Shown here: piece after piece, positions 38,826 through 50,099 of the stretch | How the letters are laid out: each line of letters starts with the position of its first letter | Position numbering within the stretch: position 1 is the stretch's first letter | Source: Carya illinoinensis | Lineage: Eukaryota > Streptophyta > Magnoliopsida > Fagales > Juglandaceae | Assembly: GCF_018687715.1 (NCBI RefSeq) | Contig: NC_056753.1 | Coordinates: 14,947,501 to 15,011,500 of the forward strand | Direction: 5' to 3' | DNA: 64,000 nt | Program-made: the position numbers and the translations under genes | The notes under the pieces: model-generated | Database searches by the model: none | The model's input: the letters and a program-made list of their open reading frames with translations, nothing else | Told to the model about the DNA's origin: nothing

Positions 38826-41800
38826 GATAGTGGATGTTCAAGACACATGATGGGAGACAAGACTAAGTTCTTTGATCTTAGATCTAAACAAGAAGGACAC
38901 GTGACATTTGGAAACAACTCGAAAGGGAAAATCGTGGGAATAGGTAAAATTGGTAATGAATCTTCTCTCATAATCGAAGATTTTCTACTTGTTAAAGGTC
39001 TAAAACATAATCTTTTGAGCATAAGTCAATTATGTGATAAAGGATTTACAGTTACTTTCAAAATGGATAAGTGCATTATTTTGAATGATCATGATTGTAA
39101 TATTTGTTTTATTGTTTTTAGAAACAATAATGTTTATACAATTGATTTTGAAGAAATTACCTCACACGATGCTATTTGCTTTTCAGCTCAAAATGAAACT
39201 AGTTGGTTATGGCATAGAAGATTAGGTCATGCCAACATGGAACTTATTTCCAAACTTTCAAAAAATGATCTTGTGAGAGGTTTACCAAAAATAAATTTTC
39301 TTAAAGACAAAATTTGTGATGCATGTCAATTTGATAAACAAACAAAAACTTCTTTTAAAACTAAGAAACATATTTCCACTACTAGACCATTGCAACTGAT
39401 ACACATTGATCTTTTTGGACCAAATAGAGTTGCAAGTTTAGGAGGAAAATATTATGCATTTGTTATTGTTGATGATTTCTCTAAATATACTTGGGTCATC
39501 TTTCTTGCTCATAAAGATGAGGCACATAATGCCTTTACCAAGTTATGCAAGAGAATTCAAAATGAAAATGGCTATACTATTTCAAGTATCCGAAGTGATA
39601 GGGGAAAAGAGTTTGTTAATAAAAATATTGAAATATTTTGTGATGAAAATGGTTTTGTGCATAATTTTTCTGCTCCTCAACAAAATGGGGTAGTAGAGAG
39701 GAAAAATAAATCTTTTCAAGAGATGACAAGAACAATACTCAATGAGAACAACTTGCCTAGTTATTTTTGGGCCGAAGCGGTAAGTACTGCATGTTATGTT
39801 ATAAATAGAGTTATGCTAAGGTCTAAATTAGATAAAACCCCCTATGAGTTTTAGAATGAGAAAAAGCTCAACATTGGTTACTTTCATGTATTTGGATGCA
39901 AATGTTTTATTTTGAATGACAGGGATAATTTAGGCAAGTTTGATGCAAAATCTGATGAAGGTATCTTTCTCGGGTATTCTACTAATAGTAAAACTTATAG
40001 AGTATTCAATAAAAAGGCTTTGACTGTACAAAAATCTATGCATGTAGTATTTGATGAATCTAATTCTCCACTCTCCAAGAAATCTATTGATGAAGAAACA
40101 GGAGGTATAAATAACACGGAAAGTCTCAATCTCAACAAAGAGAAAACAATAGAGGAAGTTCAATATGGAGCCATCAGGAAAGATCATCAAAATTTAATAC
40201 AAGATGCAACCAAACAGTGGAAATTTGTGAAAGATCATCCAGTGGAACAAATTTTGGGAGAACCTTCACAAGGTGTAAGTACTCGATCATCTCTTAGAAA
40301 TATTTGCAATCATACTGTTTTTCTATCTCAAATTGAACCCAAAAATATTGATGACGCACTTCTTGATAAATCTTGGATTCTAGCTATGCAAGAAGAGTTG
40401 AATCAATTTGAAAGAAATGATGTTTGGACACTTGTTCCTAGACCCAAAAATCATACTATTATTGGAACAAAATGTGTTTTTAGAAATAAGAAAGATGAGT
40501 CCGGAGTCATTACTAAAAATAAGGCTCGACTTGTAGCCCAAGGTTTTAATCAAGAAGAAGGAATCGATTATGATGAGACATATGCACCAGTCGCAAGATT
40601 AGAAGCTATTTGAATGCTACTTGCATATACTTGTTATAAAGATTTCAAATTTTTTCAAATGGATGTTTAAAGTGCTTTCTTAAATGGTTTTATAAATGAA
40701 GAGGTATATGTTGAGCAACCTCCAGGTTTTGAAAATCATATTTCCCCAAATCATGTTTTCAAACTCACAAAAGCACTATATGGAATTAAACAATCTCCTA
40801 GAGCTTGGTACGAAAGACTCAGTGGTTTCTTGATTGAAAAAGGTTTTTCAAGAGGAAAAATCAACACAACTTTTTTCATTAAATATGAAAATGATGATAT
40901 TTTTTTGATTCAGATTTATGTTGATGATATAATATTCGGTGCTACTAATGAAAATATGTGTCAAGTTTTTGCTAAGACTATGCAGGAAGAATTTGAGATG
41001 AGCATGATGGGAGAACTTACATTCTTTCTCGGATTGCAAATTAAGCAAGCAAAAAGTGGGACATTCATCAATCAATCAAAATATATTAAGGAATCATTGA
41101 AGAAGTTTGGGATGGAAAATGCTAAGGAAATTGGAACACCAATGAGCCCATCAACTAAACTTGATAAAGATGAATCCGGTAAGCCAGTTGACTCGAAGAT
41201 ATATCGAGGTATGATTGGTAGCTTATTATATTTAACAGCCAGTAGACCAGATATTATATTTAGTGTGTGCTTATGTGCACGCTTTCAATCATCTCCAAAA
41301 GAATCACATTTAATTGCAGTTAAGTGCATTCTTAGATATTTTAGTGGTACAATTAACCTAGGGTTATGGTACCCTAAGCACATATCTTTCGATCTAATCA
41401 GCTACACAGATGCAGATTATGCTAGCTGTAAAATAGATCGAAAAAGCACTAGTGGAGCATGTCATTTCTTAGGTCATGCACTAGTTTCCTGGTTTAGTAA
41501 AAAATAAAATTCTGTTGCACTATCTACTACTGATGCAGAATATGTTGCTGCGGGTAGTTATTGTGCTGAAGTTCTCTACATGAAGCAACAACTTGAAGAG
41601 TTTAAACTCATGTATAATCACATTCCAATCAAATATGATAGTACAAGTGCTATAAATCTTTCAAAGAACCCAATACAACATTCTAGAACTAAGCATATTG
41701 AAATAAGGTATCATTTTCTTCGAGATCATGTGCAGAAAGGCGATATAATATTAGAATTCACAAACACACACGATCAGTTAGCAGATATTTTCACAAAACC

Positions 41801-41870
41801 TTTACCAGAAGATAGATTATGTATGATCAGAAGAGAAATAGGTATGATGCATGCTATAAATATCTCTTAA
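38826..41870 (+). pseudogene. SIRE pol: protease, integrase, reverse transcriptase, RNase H
   Basis: Protease is marked by FLDSGCSRHMMGD. The pre-integrase segment has WHRRLGHANMELISKLS. Integrase has catalytic Asp in HIDLFGP, Asp in RSDRGKEF and Glu in NGVVERKN. RT has [36 protein letters not shown] and the catalytic YVDDIIFG (about 40918-40941). RNase H has YTDADYASCKIDRKSTSG and ends with QLADIFTKPLPEDR. Stops interrupt at 39852, 40612, about 40668 and 41505, most at positions that are Trp, Arg or Gln in the family. Domain order is the Ty1/copia order. Confidence 0.88.
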
Positions 41871-41918
41871 AAGATAGACCAGAGTCAATAAAAATAGAGA
41901 TAGATTTTTTTAATACTT

Positions 41919-42356
41919 TTACATAAACTTGAGATTCTTAGCCTCATGTTTGAAACACTCATTCTCTTCATACAATATCATGTCATTCTTATCCATGGGA
42001 ACCGGCAAGTGAAATGAAAAATCTAATAAAGATTTCAACTGTTTATTCTTCTGCTGAATGATTCCTTCCCTTGTGTGAGACTCTTGAACAATTCGTTGAA
42101 CTACAACAATTTGTTCTTTGAGCTTTTCAACTTCGTAATTTTTGGCATGTAGCCGCTGAGAAAAAGCAACAATAGAGGAAGAGTAGCGAGTCCTAAGACT
42201 CACCAAGTCATAAATAGCATCAGAATCTGACTTATTAGTCAGATTATTATTTTCTTGCTGCAACATGGCACCAATGGCAGCTGCAGAAAGGACAGGAGGT
42301 TGAGATGCAGAATGCCTCATGGATGGATCTAGAGAAATGTTAGAAGAATGAGCCAT
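41919..42356 (-). CDS. Antisense ORF A of the SIRE element, coiled-coil protein (145 residues)
   Basis: The ORF lies between pol and the 3' LTR, against the element's own sense. The ATG at 42354-42356 opens MAHSSNISLDPSMRHSASQP, and the frame ends at TAA (41919-41921). After a Ser/Pro-rich start comes AAIGAMLQQENN and long heptad-like stretches (YEVEKLKEQIVVVQRIVQ, IIQQKNKQLKSLLDF), suggesting a coiled coil. It is intact although pol is broken. A TATA box lies about 105 bases upstream. Antisense ORFs are known in some plant LTR-retrotransposon lineages, but I recognise no family here. It may be a captured host gene or an element accessory gene. Confidence 0.55.
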   Translation of the reverse strand: MAHSSNISLDPSMRHSASQPPVLSAAAIGAMLQQENNNLTNKSDSDAIYDLVSLRTRYSSSIVAFSQRLHAKNYEVEKLKEQIVVVQRIVQESHTREGIIQQKNKQLKSLLDFSFHLPVPMDKNDMILYEENECFKHEAKNLKFM

Positions 42357-42460
42357 TGAAAAAAGAATAGAAGGCTTAAAACGAGAATGCTGAAAGAATA
42401 CAGATGAGTTATAAAAATGAGATGAAAACTTGATGCGGATTGGATGAACTTCAGGACTGA

Positions 42461-42467
42461 TTTTATA
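42461..42467 (-). promoter_or_regulatory. TATA box for antisense ORF A
   Basis: The minus strand reads CTCTATAAAATCAG. Transcription starting about 30 bases downstream would give a leader of roughly 75 bases before the ATG, a normal plant geometry. The wider frame that runs through this box is probably leader, which supports the ATG chosen. Confidence 0.5.
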
Positions 42468-42599
42468 GAGATAGCATAAAGAATAAGACAAACTATTGTC
42501 TCTTCAAATCTTATTTAGTCAAAAGAAATACAAGATATGCTGGACACACATTGTCAAAAGTTTTCTTACTAAGCCAGGGAGATTAACAGTAGATTGTCC

Positions 42600-42957
42600 C
42601 TATTTTTCTAGTAAACGAGGAACCTCTGCTGTTATCTGCCGATGTTGACCTTGTATCTGAACCCTTTCTCGTTCCAGCTCCTCTATTCGTGGTTGCAGAT
42701 CATGAGCATACCAATCTGCAAATTTTTTCAACTCTTGGTTTTCTTGCTTTAGCCTTTTATTCTCACTATCCTTATTAGCAAGCTTCTGTCGTAACTCAAA
42801 TATTTATATGTTAAGATGATCAATCTCACTCACCCTCGCCATTAACCTCCGAGACATGATCGTAACAGAGGCAGCATATTGACTACTGAGCATTTTTGAT
42901 TCTGCAATAATCTCAGAATCAGCCTTACTAGAAAAACGGTTCATTGCTCCTATCATG
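42600..42957 (-). pseudogene. Antisense ORF B of the SIRE element, paralogue of ORF A, N-terminally truncated
   Basis: From the junction with the 3' LTR the minus strand reads TMIGAMNRFSSKADSEII and then SQYAASVTIMSRRLMARVSE, followed by TAA (42804-42806). After the stop the same frame continues with ELRQKLANKDSENKRLKQ and ends LEK before TAG (42600-42602). Order and spacing match ORF A (IGAM; Ser/Asp-rich; YSSSIVAFSQRLHAKNYE; Lys/Gln-rich heptads), so the two look like tandem paralogues. The N terminus has been lost at the LTR junction. Confidence 0.5.
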
Positions 42958-43906
42958 GTATCTTTCACATGTGTATGTTTTATTTGAATATTTTCAAAAG
43001 TAATTGATGTTTTTTTAGACTTATACAAAAGGTAGATGATTTTGTTTGAAAATTTTGAAAAGTAAAGTGTGCTTATTTTGGTCATATACAAAAAGTAAAA
43101 GATTAGGTTTGAATTTTTTGAAAAGTAAAGTGTGCTCCTTTTGTCATATGCCAAAAGTAAAAGATTAGGTTTGAAGTTTTTGAAAAATGAATGATGTTGT
43201 TTTTGACAATTGAAAAAGAAGAACCTTTTATTTGAATTTTTTGAAAAAGTAAATGATGTTGTCTTTGACATGTGAATCTTTTTAAATTTGAATATGAAGT
43301 CTCATATGCCTATAAATAGATCATTTGAGAGCTTCACATTTACAACACCAAGAGCATACAACATTCATTCAAAGCTTTCATTCTCTCTTCTCTAAGCATT
43401 GAGCCTTAATCCTTATTCATTTTGAGAGATATAGTTTGCGCTGTATTGTTCTTATTTCACTCATTGAGGAGTGTTTTCTGATAACCTACCCACTATCAGC
43501 TCTTGTATCAGAAAAATGATGTGTATAACCCTTGTATGTGTAGAAAGTATTCTACACGGGAAATAGTTGAATCACCACGTGTAAGGTGATTGCAAGTGTA
43601 GAGGGTGTTCTACATGGATCCTTTGTAGCGGTGTTGTTGAAAGGTGTAATAGGTTTCTATCTCCACCTGAAGGAGGTTGAATAGTGAATTTGGGAATCCT
43701 CAAGGGGTAACTTGAGGCGAGGACGTAGGCAGTGGGGCCGAACCTCGTTAACATACTGAGTTTGCTTCTCTCTTACCCTTACTCTTTATATTAATTGTTA
43801 TTTCATATTTTGTTTATATTTTATATTATATATTTGATTTATAATTGTTATTTTTTTTAATACAACTCAATTCACCCCCCCTCTTGTGTTAGTCATCTGG
43901 ACAACA
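42958..43906 (+). repeat. 3' LTR of the SIRE element, 5'-truncated
   Basis: This copy aligns to the 5' LTR from about 36554 to its end, so the first ~390 bases are missing. It keeps the U3 repeats, a TATA box at 43311-43318 and the end GACAACA. Differences from the 5' LTR are scattered single bases. Confidence 0.85.
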
Positions 43907-43911
43907 AGGTT

Positions 43912-45042
43912 AACCATGCTTAAGGTATGGAAAGTTGGTGATGTCATGCGCATTGTCGAAGTTGGCGTTAATTTGTTTATTCTGGAGTTCCGTCTGAGGA
44001 CGACATGCAGAAAGTTTGGGGGGGTCAGGCTTGGCTATTTGATCAGAATCTGATTTGCCTCAAGTTCTTCGATGGTCTTAAGCCTCCTAATGAATTAGTT
44101 TTTTCTCATGCTTATTTTTTGGGTGCAACTGAATAATCTACCTTTTGGATGCATGAATTCTAAGGTGGCTTCTAGGCTTGGGAAACTGGTTGGGAATTTA
44201 GTTCATCCAGAGGTAGATGATAAGGGTATCGGATGGGGTCCTTATTTGCGTGTTCTGGTGGATATTGATCTTTCCCAGCCTCTTGGTAGAGGAAGTATGT
44301 TATCTATGCAAGGTCATCAAGCCTTTGTGGCTTTTCAATATGAAAGACTGCCACGTTTCTGCTTTTACTATGGTGTTATTTTGCATGGCCCTCGTGGTTG
44401 TTTGAAGAAGATGGAAGGTCCTTCTACCATGCAATATGGTACTTGGTTACATGCATCATCTACTGCAACAAGAGGAGGTGTGGGGAAACTCATTGATGCC
44501 TCTGCACAATGCTCTTCATCTTCTGATGCGACTTGTCCGTTTTCTCCTAGCATCTCTGGTAACAGTAAGGTTAGTTATGTGGTAGTTGGGGATAGGGACA
44601 ACACAGGGCATTCTCTAACTGGTGTGGATGAGATGGTAACTGGCGACTCTCCTGAGACCACACTGACTGCCCCTGTAACTTTTGTAATTGCCCCAACTGC
44701 AATAACTATTGTCTCTTCCAAGTCTGAGACTGCTTTGCCGCATGATCTTCCTTCACCATCTGCTACTGTGGTGTATGTTGACGCCCACATTACTAATGTT
44801 GGAAGTGCCATTGACTTGGTTGATGATCCTACCCGGCAATGTTTCTTAGCACCATCTTCATCCCTGCATCATCTAAAGGTCAGATCTGTTGATAAGAAAA
44901 CCACTTCTAAGTCTGATGCTTTCTTAACCACTAAGAAGAGGAAATTTAAGATTGGTTCCCGTTCCTCTAAGGACAATTTGTTATCCAAACAGAAGTTACA
45001 AAGTATGAATGTATTGGAGAAGGCTGGTTCCCAGCCCTGTTA
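43912..45042 (+). pseudogene. LINE ORF1, C-terminal part
   Basis: After the SIRE insertion the ORF1 continues: MLKVWKVGDVMRIVEVG, then VQLNNLPFGCMNSKVASRLG and GWGPYLRVLVDIDLSQPL, as in DUF4283/zf-CCHC_4 proteins of plant LINEs. The knuckle reads CFYYGVILHGPRGC, with the second Cys changed to Tyr. A Ser/Thr-rich tail ends before a TAA at 45040-45042. Stops between 44020 and 44110 break the frame. Confidence 0.7.
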
Positions 45043-45048
45043 AGAGCA

Positions 45049-47350
45049 TTGAGGCTTCTAAGTTGGAACTGTCGAGGGCTTGGCAACCCTCGGACAATTC
45101 GTGACCTTAACCTCATGGTTAAGGATAAAAAGCCAGACATCTTATTTCTTATGGAGACCAGATTGCATAAGAATAAGATGGACTCTTTAAAGTATTTATT
45201 TGGGTTTTCTAATATGCTGGTTGTTGAGGGAGTGGGTCATGGGAGTGGTTTAGCCTTGCTATGGACATCTACTTGTGCAGTGGACATTCAGAGTTATTCT
45301 CAAAGGCATATCAATTGTTGGGTTGATAGCATTTCTCCCAAATCACCTTGGATGCTTACCTATTTTTATGGTCATCCCATCACTAATAAAAGAATTGTGG
45401 GTTATGATATCTTGAGGCACCTTCATTCTTTGAATCCTGAATTATGGCTTTGTCTAAGGGACTTTAATGAAATCATGTTTCATAGTGACAAGGTGGGGGG
45501 TGCACATAGGAATGATAAACAGGTTGCACCTTTTAAGGATGTTTTAGAAGCTTGTCAACTTCATAACCTAAGCTTTTCAAAGGGGAAGTATACGTGGTCA
45601 AACAACAGAACTGACTTCTCATTCATAAAGGAGAAACTTGATAGGGCTGTTGCTTCTACTGCTTGGTGTGAGGAATTTGGATGGGTGGATATCAATGTGC
45701 TGTCCTCTATGACTTCTGATCATCATCCTATCCTAATGACATTCTCAAATAGCCAAGGATATTCTATGAAGAGGCCACTTAGATTTGAAGCAAGTTGGGC
45801 TTCTTATGAGGATTATAAAGGTGTTATTTCTTCTACCTGGCTTCAGTCTGGTGATGCAGTCAGTAATTTGTCTTCTCTATCACAAAAGCTTGGTGTTTGT
45901 CTGCTATCTGTTAGAAGATGGGCAAACTCAAAGGCTCCAGTTTCTGATTAGCTTCTGAGGGAGAAAATGGGTCATCTTGACAGATTGCAATCTAATCTTA
46001 ACGCTGACATAGTGGAGGAAGTCAGGAAGCTACAATCTAAAATTTCTGTTCTTCTAGAATGTTGGCATTTAAAATGGAAGCAAAGAGCCAAAATGCATTG
46101 TTTACAGCATGGGGATCGTAACACCAAATTTTTTCACTTGAGTGCTAGCCAAAGATAGAAGAGGAACAAGGCGGTTCAAGTGGAGGATGAGCATGGGCAT
46201 CAGTACACTTCTGCAGCAGATATTAGCTTTGCCTTTACTCAGTTCTATCTAAATATATTTAAATCCTCCAACCCTTCTCAAATTGATTTTTGTCTTAAAG
46301 ACCTCTCCCCTAGTGTATCTTCTGACATGAATTATGCCTTACTTCAGCCTTTTACAGATGCAGATGTTCATCATGTTCTTCTCTAGATGGGACCTTATAA
46401 GGCCCCTAGACCTGATGGTCTCAGTGCTTGTTTCTACCAAGACAATTGGGATATGGTAGGTCCTGAGGTTTTTCAGGCTGTCCTCTCCTTTCTGAATTCT
46501 CCTACACATATTGAGTCAATAAATTACACCTATTTGGTATTGATTCCCAAGTCCAACAATCCAAAATGTGTATCTGAATATTGACCCATAAGCTTGTGCA
46601 ATGTCTTCTATAAAATTATTACAAAGATGCTTACCAATAGATTGAAATCTATTTTGCCTTCCCTCATTTCTCCTAACCAATGTGCTTTTGTTCCAGGAAT
46701 GCACATTACTAACAATATCTTGGCAGCCTATGAAACCCTACATACTATGACCACTCATTTACATGGGACCAAGGGTTTTATGGCTTTAAAATTGGATATG
46801 AGTAAAGCCTATGATAGGGTGGAGTGGGTGTTCCTTAAAGCCATTTTAGTAAAAATGGGGTTTAATGCCAAATGGGTTGAGTTGATTATGTCTTGCATCT
46901 CCACTTCATCTTTTTCTATTTTGGTTAATGGTGTTCCACAGCAACCTTTCAAACTGAAAGGGGCCTCAGGCAAGGCTGTCCTGCATCCCCATACCTTTTT
47001 ATTTTTTGTGCTGAAGCCTTGAGTTCCCAATTGAAGGCTGCTGATCTTAATAGAACATTAACTGCAATTCCTATAACTCGAGGCCAAGTTAAGCTGAATC
47101 ATCTATTTTTTACAGATGACAGCCTTGTTTTTTACAGAGCTAACATGCAGGAGTGGGTCCAGTTGAATAAGATTCTCAGTATCTATGTGGCTGCATCTGG
47201 CCAGAAGCTAAATAAAAATAAAACCTCCTTATTCTTCAGTAAGAATACAAAGGCAGCAACAAAGAAACACCTATTGGAGGTGGCTGGATTACAAGCTTCC
47301 TCAAACCTGGATAGGTATTTGGGTCTTCCATATTTGGTGGGCAGATAAAA
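45049..47350 (+). pseudogene. LINE ORF2: endonuclease and reverse transcriptase
   Basis: The endonuclease has LLSWNCRGLGNPRTIRDL, the catalytic Glu in FLMETRL, CLRDFNEIMF, KLDRAVAS and SDHHPILM. After a TAG at 45949 the linker and RT follow: HGDRNTKFFHLSAS, GPYKAPRPDGLSACFYQ, YLVLIPKSN, PISLCNVFYKIITKML, QCAFVPGMHITNNIL, KLDMSKAYDRVEW and the catalytic box FTDDSLVFY, where Ala is changed to Thr. Stops at 46158, 46384 and 46582 and a frameshift near 46960 (QG lost in GLRQG) inactivate it. Confidence 0.85.
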
Positions 47351-48855
47351 AACAAGGGCCTTCAATGGCATAGTGGACAGGGTGGTCACTAGGCTAGATA
47401 ATTGGGAAAACAAATTTATTTCTAAAGCTGGGAAAGAAATTCTCATTAAGGCTGTCTTACAGGCACTGCCTACCTATTGTATGAGCATGTTCTTATTTCC
47501 TAAGACATTTTGCTCTAAACTTCATGCTTGTTTTGCTAAATTTTGGTAGGGTCACCAAGGGAATCAAACAAAGATACATTGGAAAAGTTGGGATTACTTA
47601 TGTGCAGGCAAATCTTGTGGAGGTTTAGGGTTTAGAGATCTACACTGTTTCAATCTTGCACTGTTGGGAAAACAGATCTAGAGTATGAGGATGTTTCCTG
47701 ATACTTTGTCTAGTAAGATATTAAAAGCCAAATACTTTCCAAATACCTCTCTAACCCATGCTAGATGTGGCTCAAAATCCTCATACTTGTGGAAGAGCCT
47801 TCATCAATCTATTCCTCTGGTTAAGGAAGGTCTTATGTGGAGGGTTGGAGATGGAACCGTTATACGTATTTGGAAGGATAAATGGTTGAATAGACCTTCT
47901 ACCCACATGATTCAGTCTCTTGTGTCTATTCTTCCTGAAAATTCAGTTGTAGCTGATCTCATTGATCCGCACTCAGTTAGGTGAAAAGTAGACCTGCTCC
48001 ATGCCATTTTCCAATAGGAGGATATTAAGGAAATTATGAGGTTGCCTGTTAGCATTTTACCTGCAGCTGATAAGCTTATATGGACAAGCACTGTTAATGG
48101 GCATTTTTCTATGAGAAGTGTCTACCACCTACAGAAACAGATTGCCTCAAGTGTTAAGGGTGATTCTTCATCTCATGGTGAAAAGTGATTGCTTTGGAAA
48201 AAGGTTGTGGCATTGTCCTTCTGCTCAGGATGTTTGGCTTCTAGGTCCTAAGGCCATCCAGAAGGCAAATTATCGAGTCTCTGACTTCTTTTCTATCTTT
48301 CAACTACTAACTGATTGATTATCAAGTCAGGATCTTGTGTTGTTTGCTACTTTAGCTCAGCTTCTCTGGTTTAGAAGGAACTCACTTATACATGGTGGCC
48401 ATTTTCAATCCCCCCATGAGCTTTTTAGTAATGTTGTCAAGGCTATTGAAGACTACTGCAGGGCTAGACCTTTGTGAGCAGAGTCAAGACCTTTCCTTGC
48501 CTCTCGATGGGAACCACCTCCATCTCCTTGGGTGAAAGTAAATTGGGATGTGGCTATCCATACTGATTCTCACAGAATTGGTATATGTGTGTTGATAAGG
48601 GATGGCAATGGTTCAGTTTTAGCAAATTTGATGCAACCAAGATTATTTTGCACTAATCCTGTGCTAGCAGAGGCAAAAGGCTTAACCACGGCTGCATTAT
48701 TCTATTATGAATTGGGTCTCGATTCCTTGATTTTTGAAGGTGATTCAAGTCAAGTAGTTCAAGCCATCAATGGTTGCGATCATGCTGCTGGAAAGCTGCA
48801 GTGCTTTGTTTCCAATTTCCTAAGTCTTGTTAGACATTCTCAATGGCAAATTTAG
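47351..48855 (+). pseudogene. LINE ORF2: thumb, zf-RVT and RNase H
   Basis: The thumb and zf-RVT parts are broken ([52 protein letters not shown]). The region near 48120-48330 is shortened. The RNase H frame (48532-48855) starts KVNWDVAIHTDSHRIGICV and has EAKGLTTAALF and FEGDSSQVVQAING, the RVT_3 pattern. After its stop at 48853 further matching residues follow (VAHQLAQ near 48890). Confidence 0.8.
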
Positions 48856-50099
48856 CATGTCAAATGAGCTTCAAATGGAGTTGCCCATCAACTTGCACAA
48901 ACTACTGTGAATTTAGATGTTGAATTAGTAGACATTGATTGTATTGCACAATGTGTTCTATCTCTTGTGAGGTTGACTGCCAATCTCCAGTTTAATAAAA
49001 TTGACTCTTATGTTGACTTTCAAAAAAAATATTTAATTATATTGTACACCTAGACAGTGGACAGATAGCTGCGAACAAAGAGAACCAAATCCATATTCCC
49101 TTTGTTTGGGTTAATATATATATATATATATATATATTTTAAATTGCAATTCATCTCATTTTTTGTTTAATAATAATAATAATAATATTTTTTTCTTTTA
49201 CAATTTTCGTGTATTTTAAATCATTTCTCCTGTACAACATTATTTATTTTTGTTTATTCAACAATATATCTTAAAAAAATGTCAGTTTATATTCAAATTT
49301 GGAGGTGAAAATTATATTTTGGTAGTTGGATATTTATATTAAAAATAGATCTGGCTGGTTTGGATACCTAAATCTAAACTATTTCATTTGATGTAATCAT
49401 TACAATTTTCACAAATTCTCACACAAAATTAGGGTTGAGCAACTGGGTACCGGACTAGGTATCCGGGTATACCCGACTCGAAACCTGGATTCCAAATCCG
49501 GGCCGGGTTTTGGCCCGGATATACCCAGGTTATAACCCAAGTGGGAACCTGGATTGATCCGGGTTCTGGCCTATACCTGGTTTTTTTTTTTTTTAACAAA
49601 GCCTATATTATTAAATTATTTTTCAAGAAAAAAATAATGCTGAAAGCCTATATTATACTACACTTTTTTCAAGAAAACATATCAAAATTACATATTTAAG
49701 AAAAAATAATGCTGAAATTGAAAGACTATATTTTATATTCATCTATATTGACTATTGAAAAAATTACATAATCCACTACTGGATGTGGGTTTTTTTTCTT
49801 CCTTGGCCTGCAGCTACAATGGTAGAACTTGTTTCTGTTTCATCACTCAATTAAGGCATGCACTAATTAAAGTGGTGCAGAATTATCTGTTGGCACTCCT
49901 CTGATCTCATCCATCTCTATCATATATAGTCATGCTTATTTCTGCATATATATCCCTACAACCTGCATAAATAAACCAAAATTAATGTCATCCGAAGTCA
50001 ATATATATAGAACCTGAAACTTGCTAAATTAAAGATCCTCCAATGCTTCAGTTACATAATTAGACAACAAAATTAAGAACCAATTACAGGAATATGTTT

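Larger units (their letters stand above)
36161..43906 (+). mobile_element. SIRE/Maximus-type Ty1/copia retrotransposon
   Basis: The element begins TGTTGAACCC and ends GACAACA, with a perfect 5-bp duplication AGGTT (36156-36160 and 43907-43911). It has a 1,338-bp 5' LTR, a PBS, gag, protease, integrase, RT and RNase H on the plus strand. Two antisense ORFs lie between pol and a 5'-truncated 3' LTR. Lineage is inferred from the LTR start, size and gag/pol style. Four or more stops in pol mean it is defective. Confidence 0.9.
34727..49030 (+). mobile_element. LINE with RNase H upstream of ETFQO, twice interrupted
   Basis: Without its two insertions the element is about 5.5 kb. It is flanked by ATTTAATTATA at 34716-34726 and 49031-49041, and ends in a short A run. 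It has a 5' UTR, an ORF1 with a DUF4283-type start and a zinc knuckle, an ORF2 with endonuclease, RT and zf-RVT, and a terminal RNase H domain. The RNase H separates it from the LINE family found in the ETFQO introns. A hAT element and a SIRE copia element are nested in it. Confidence 0.88.
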
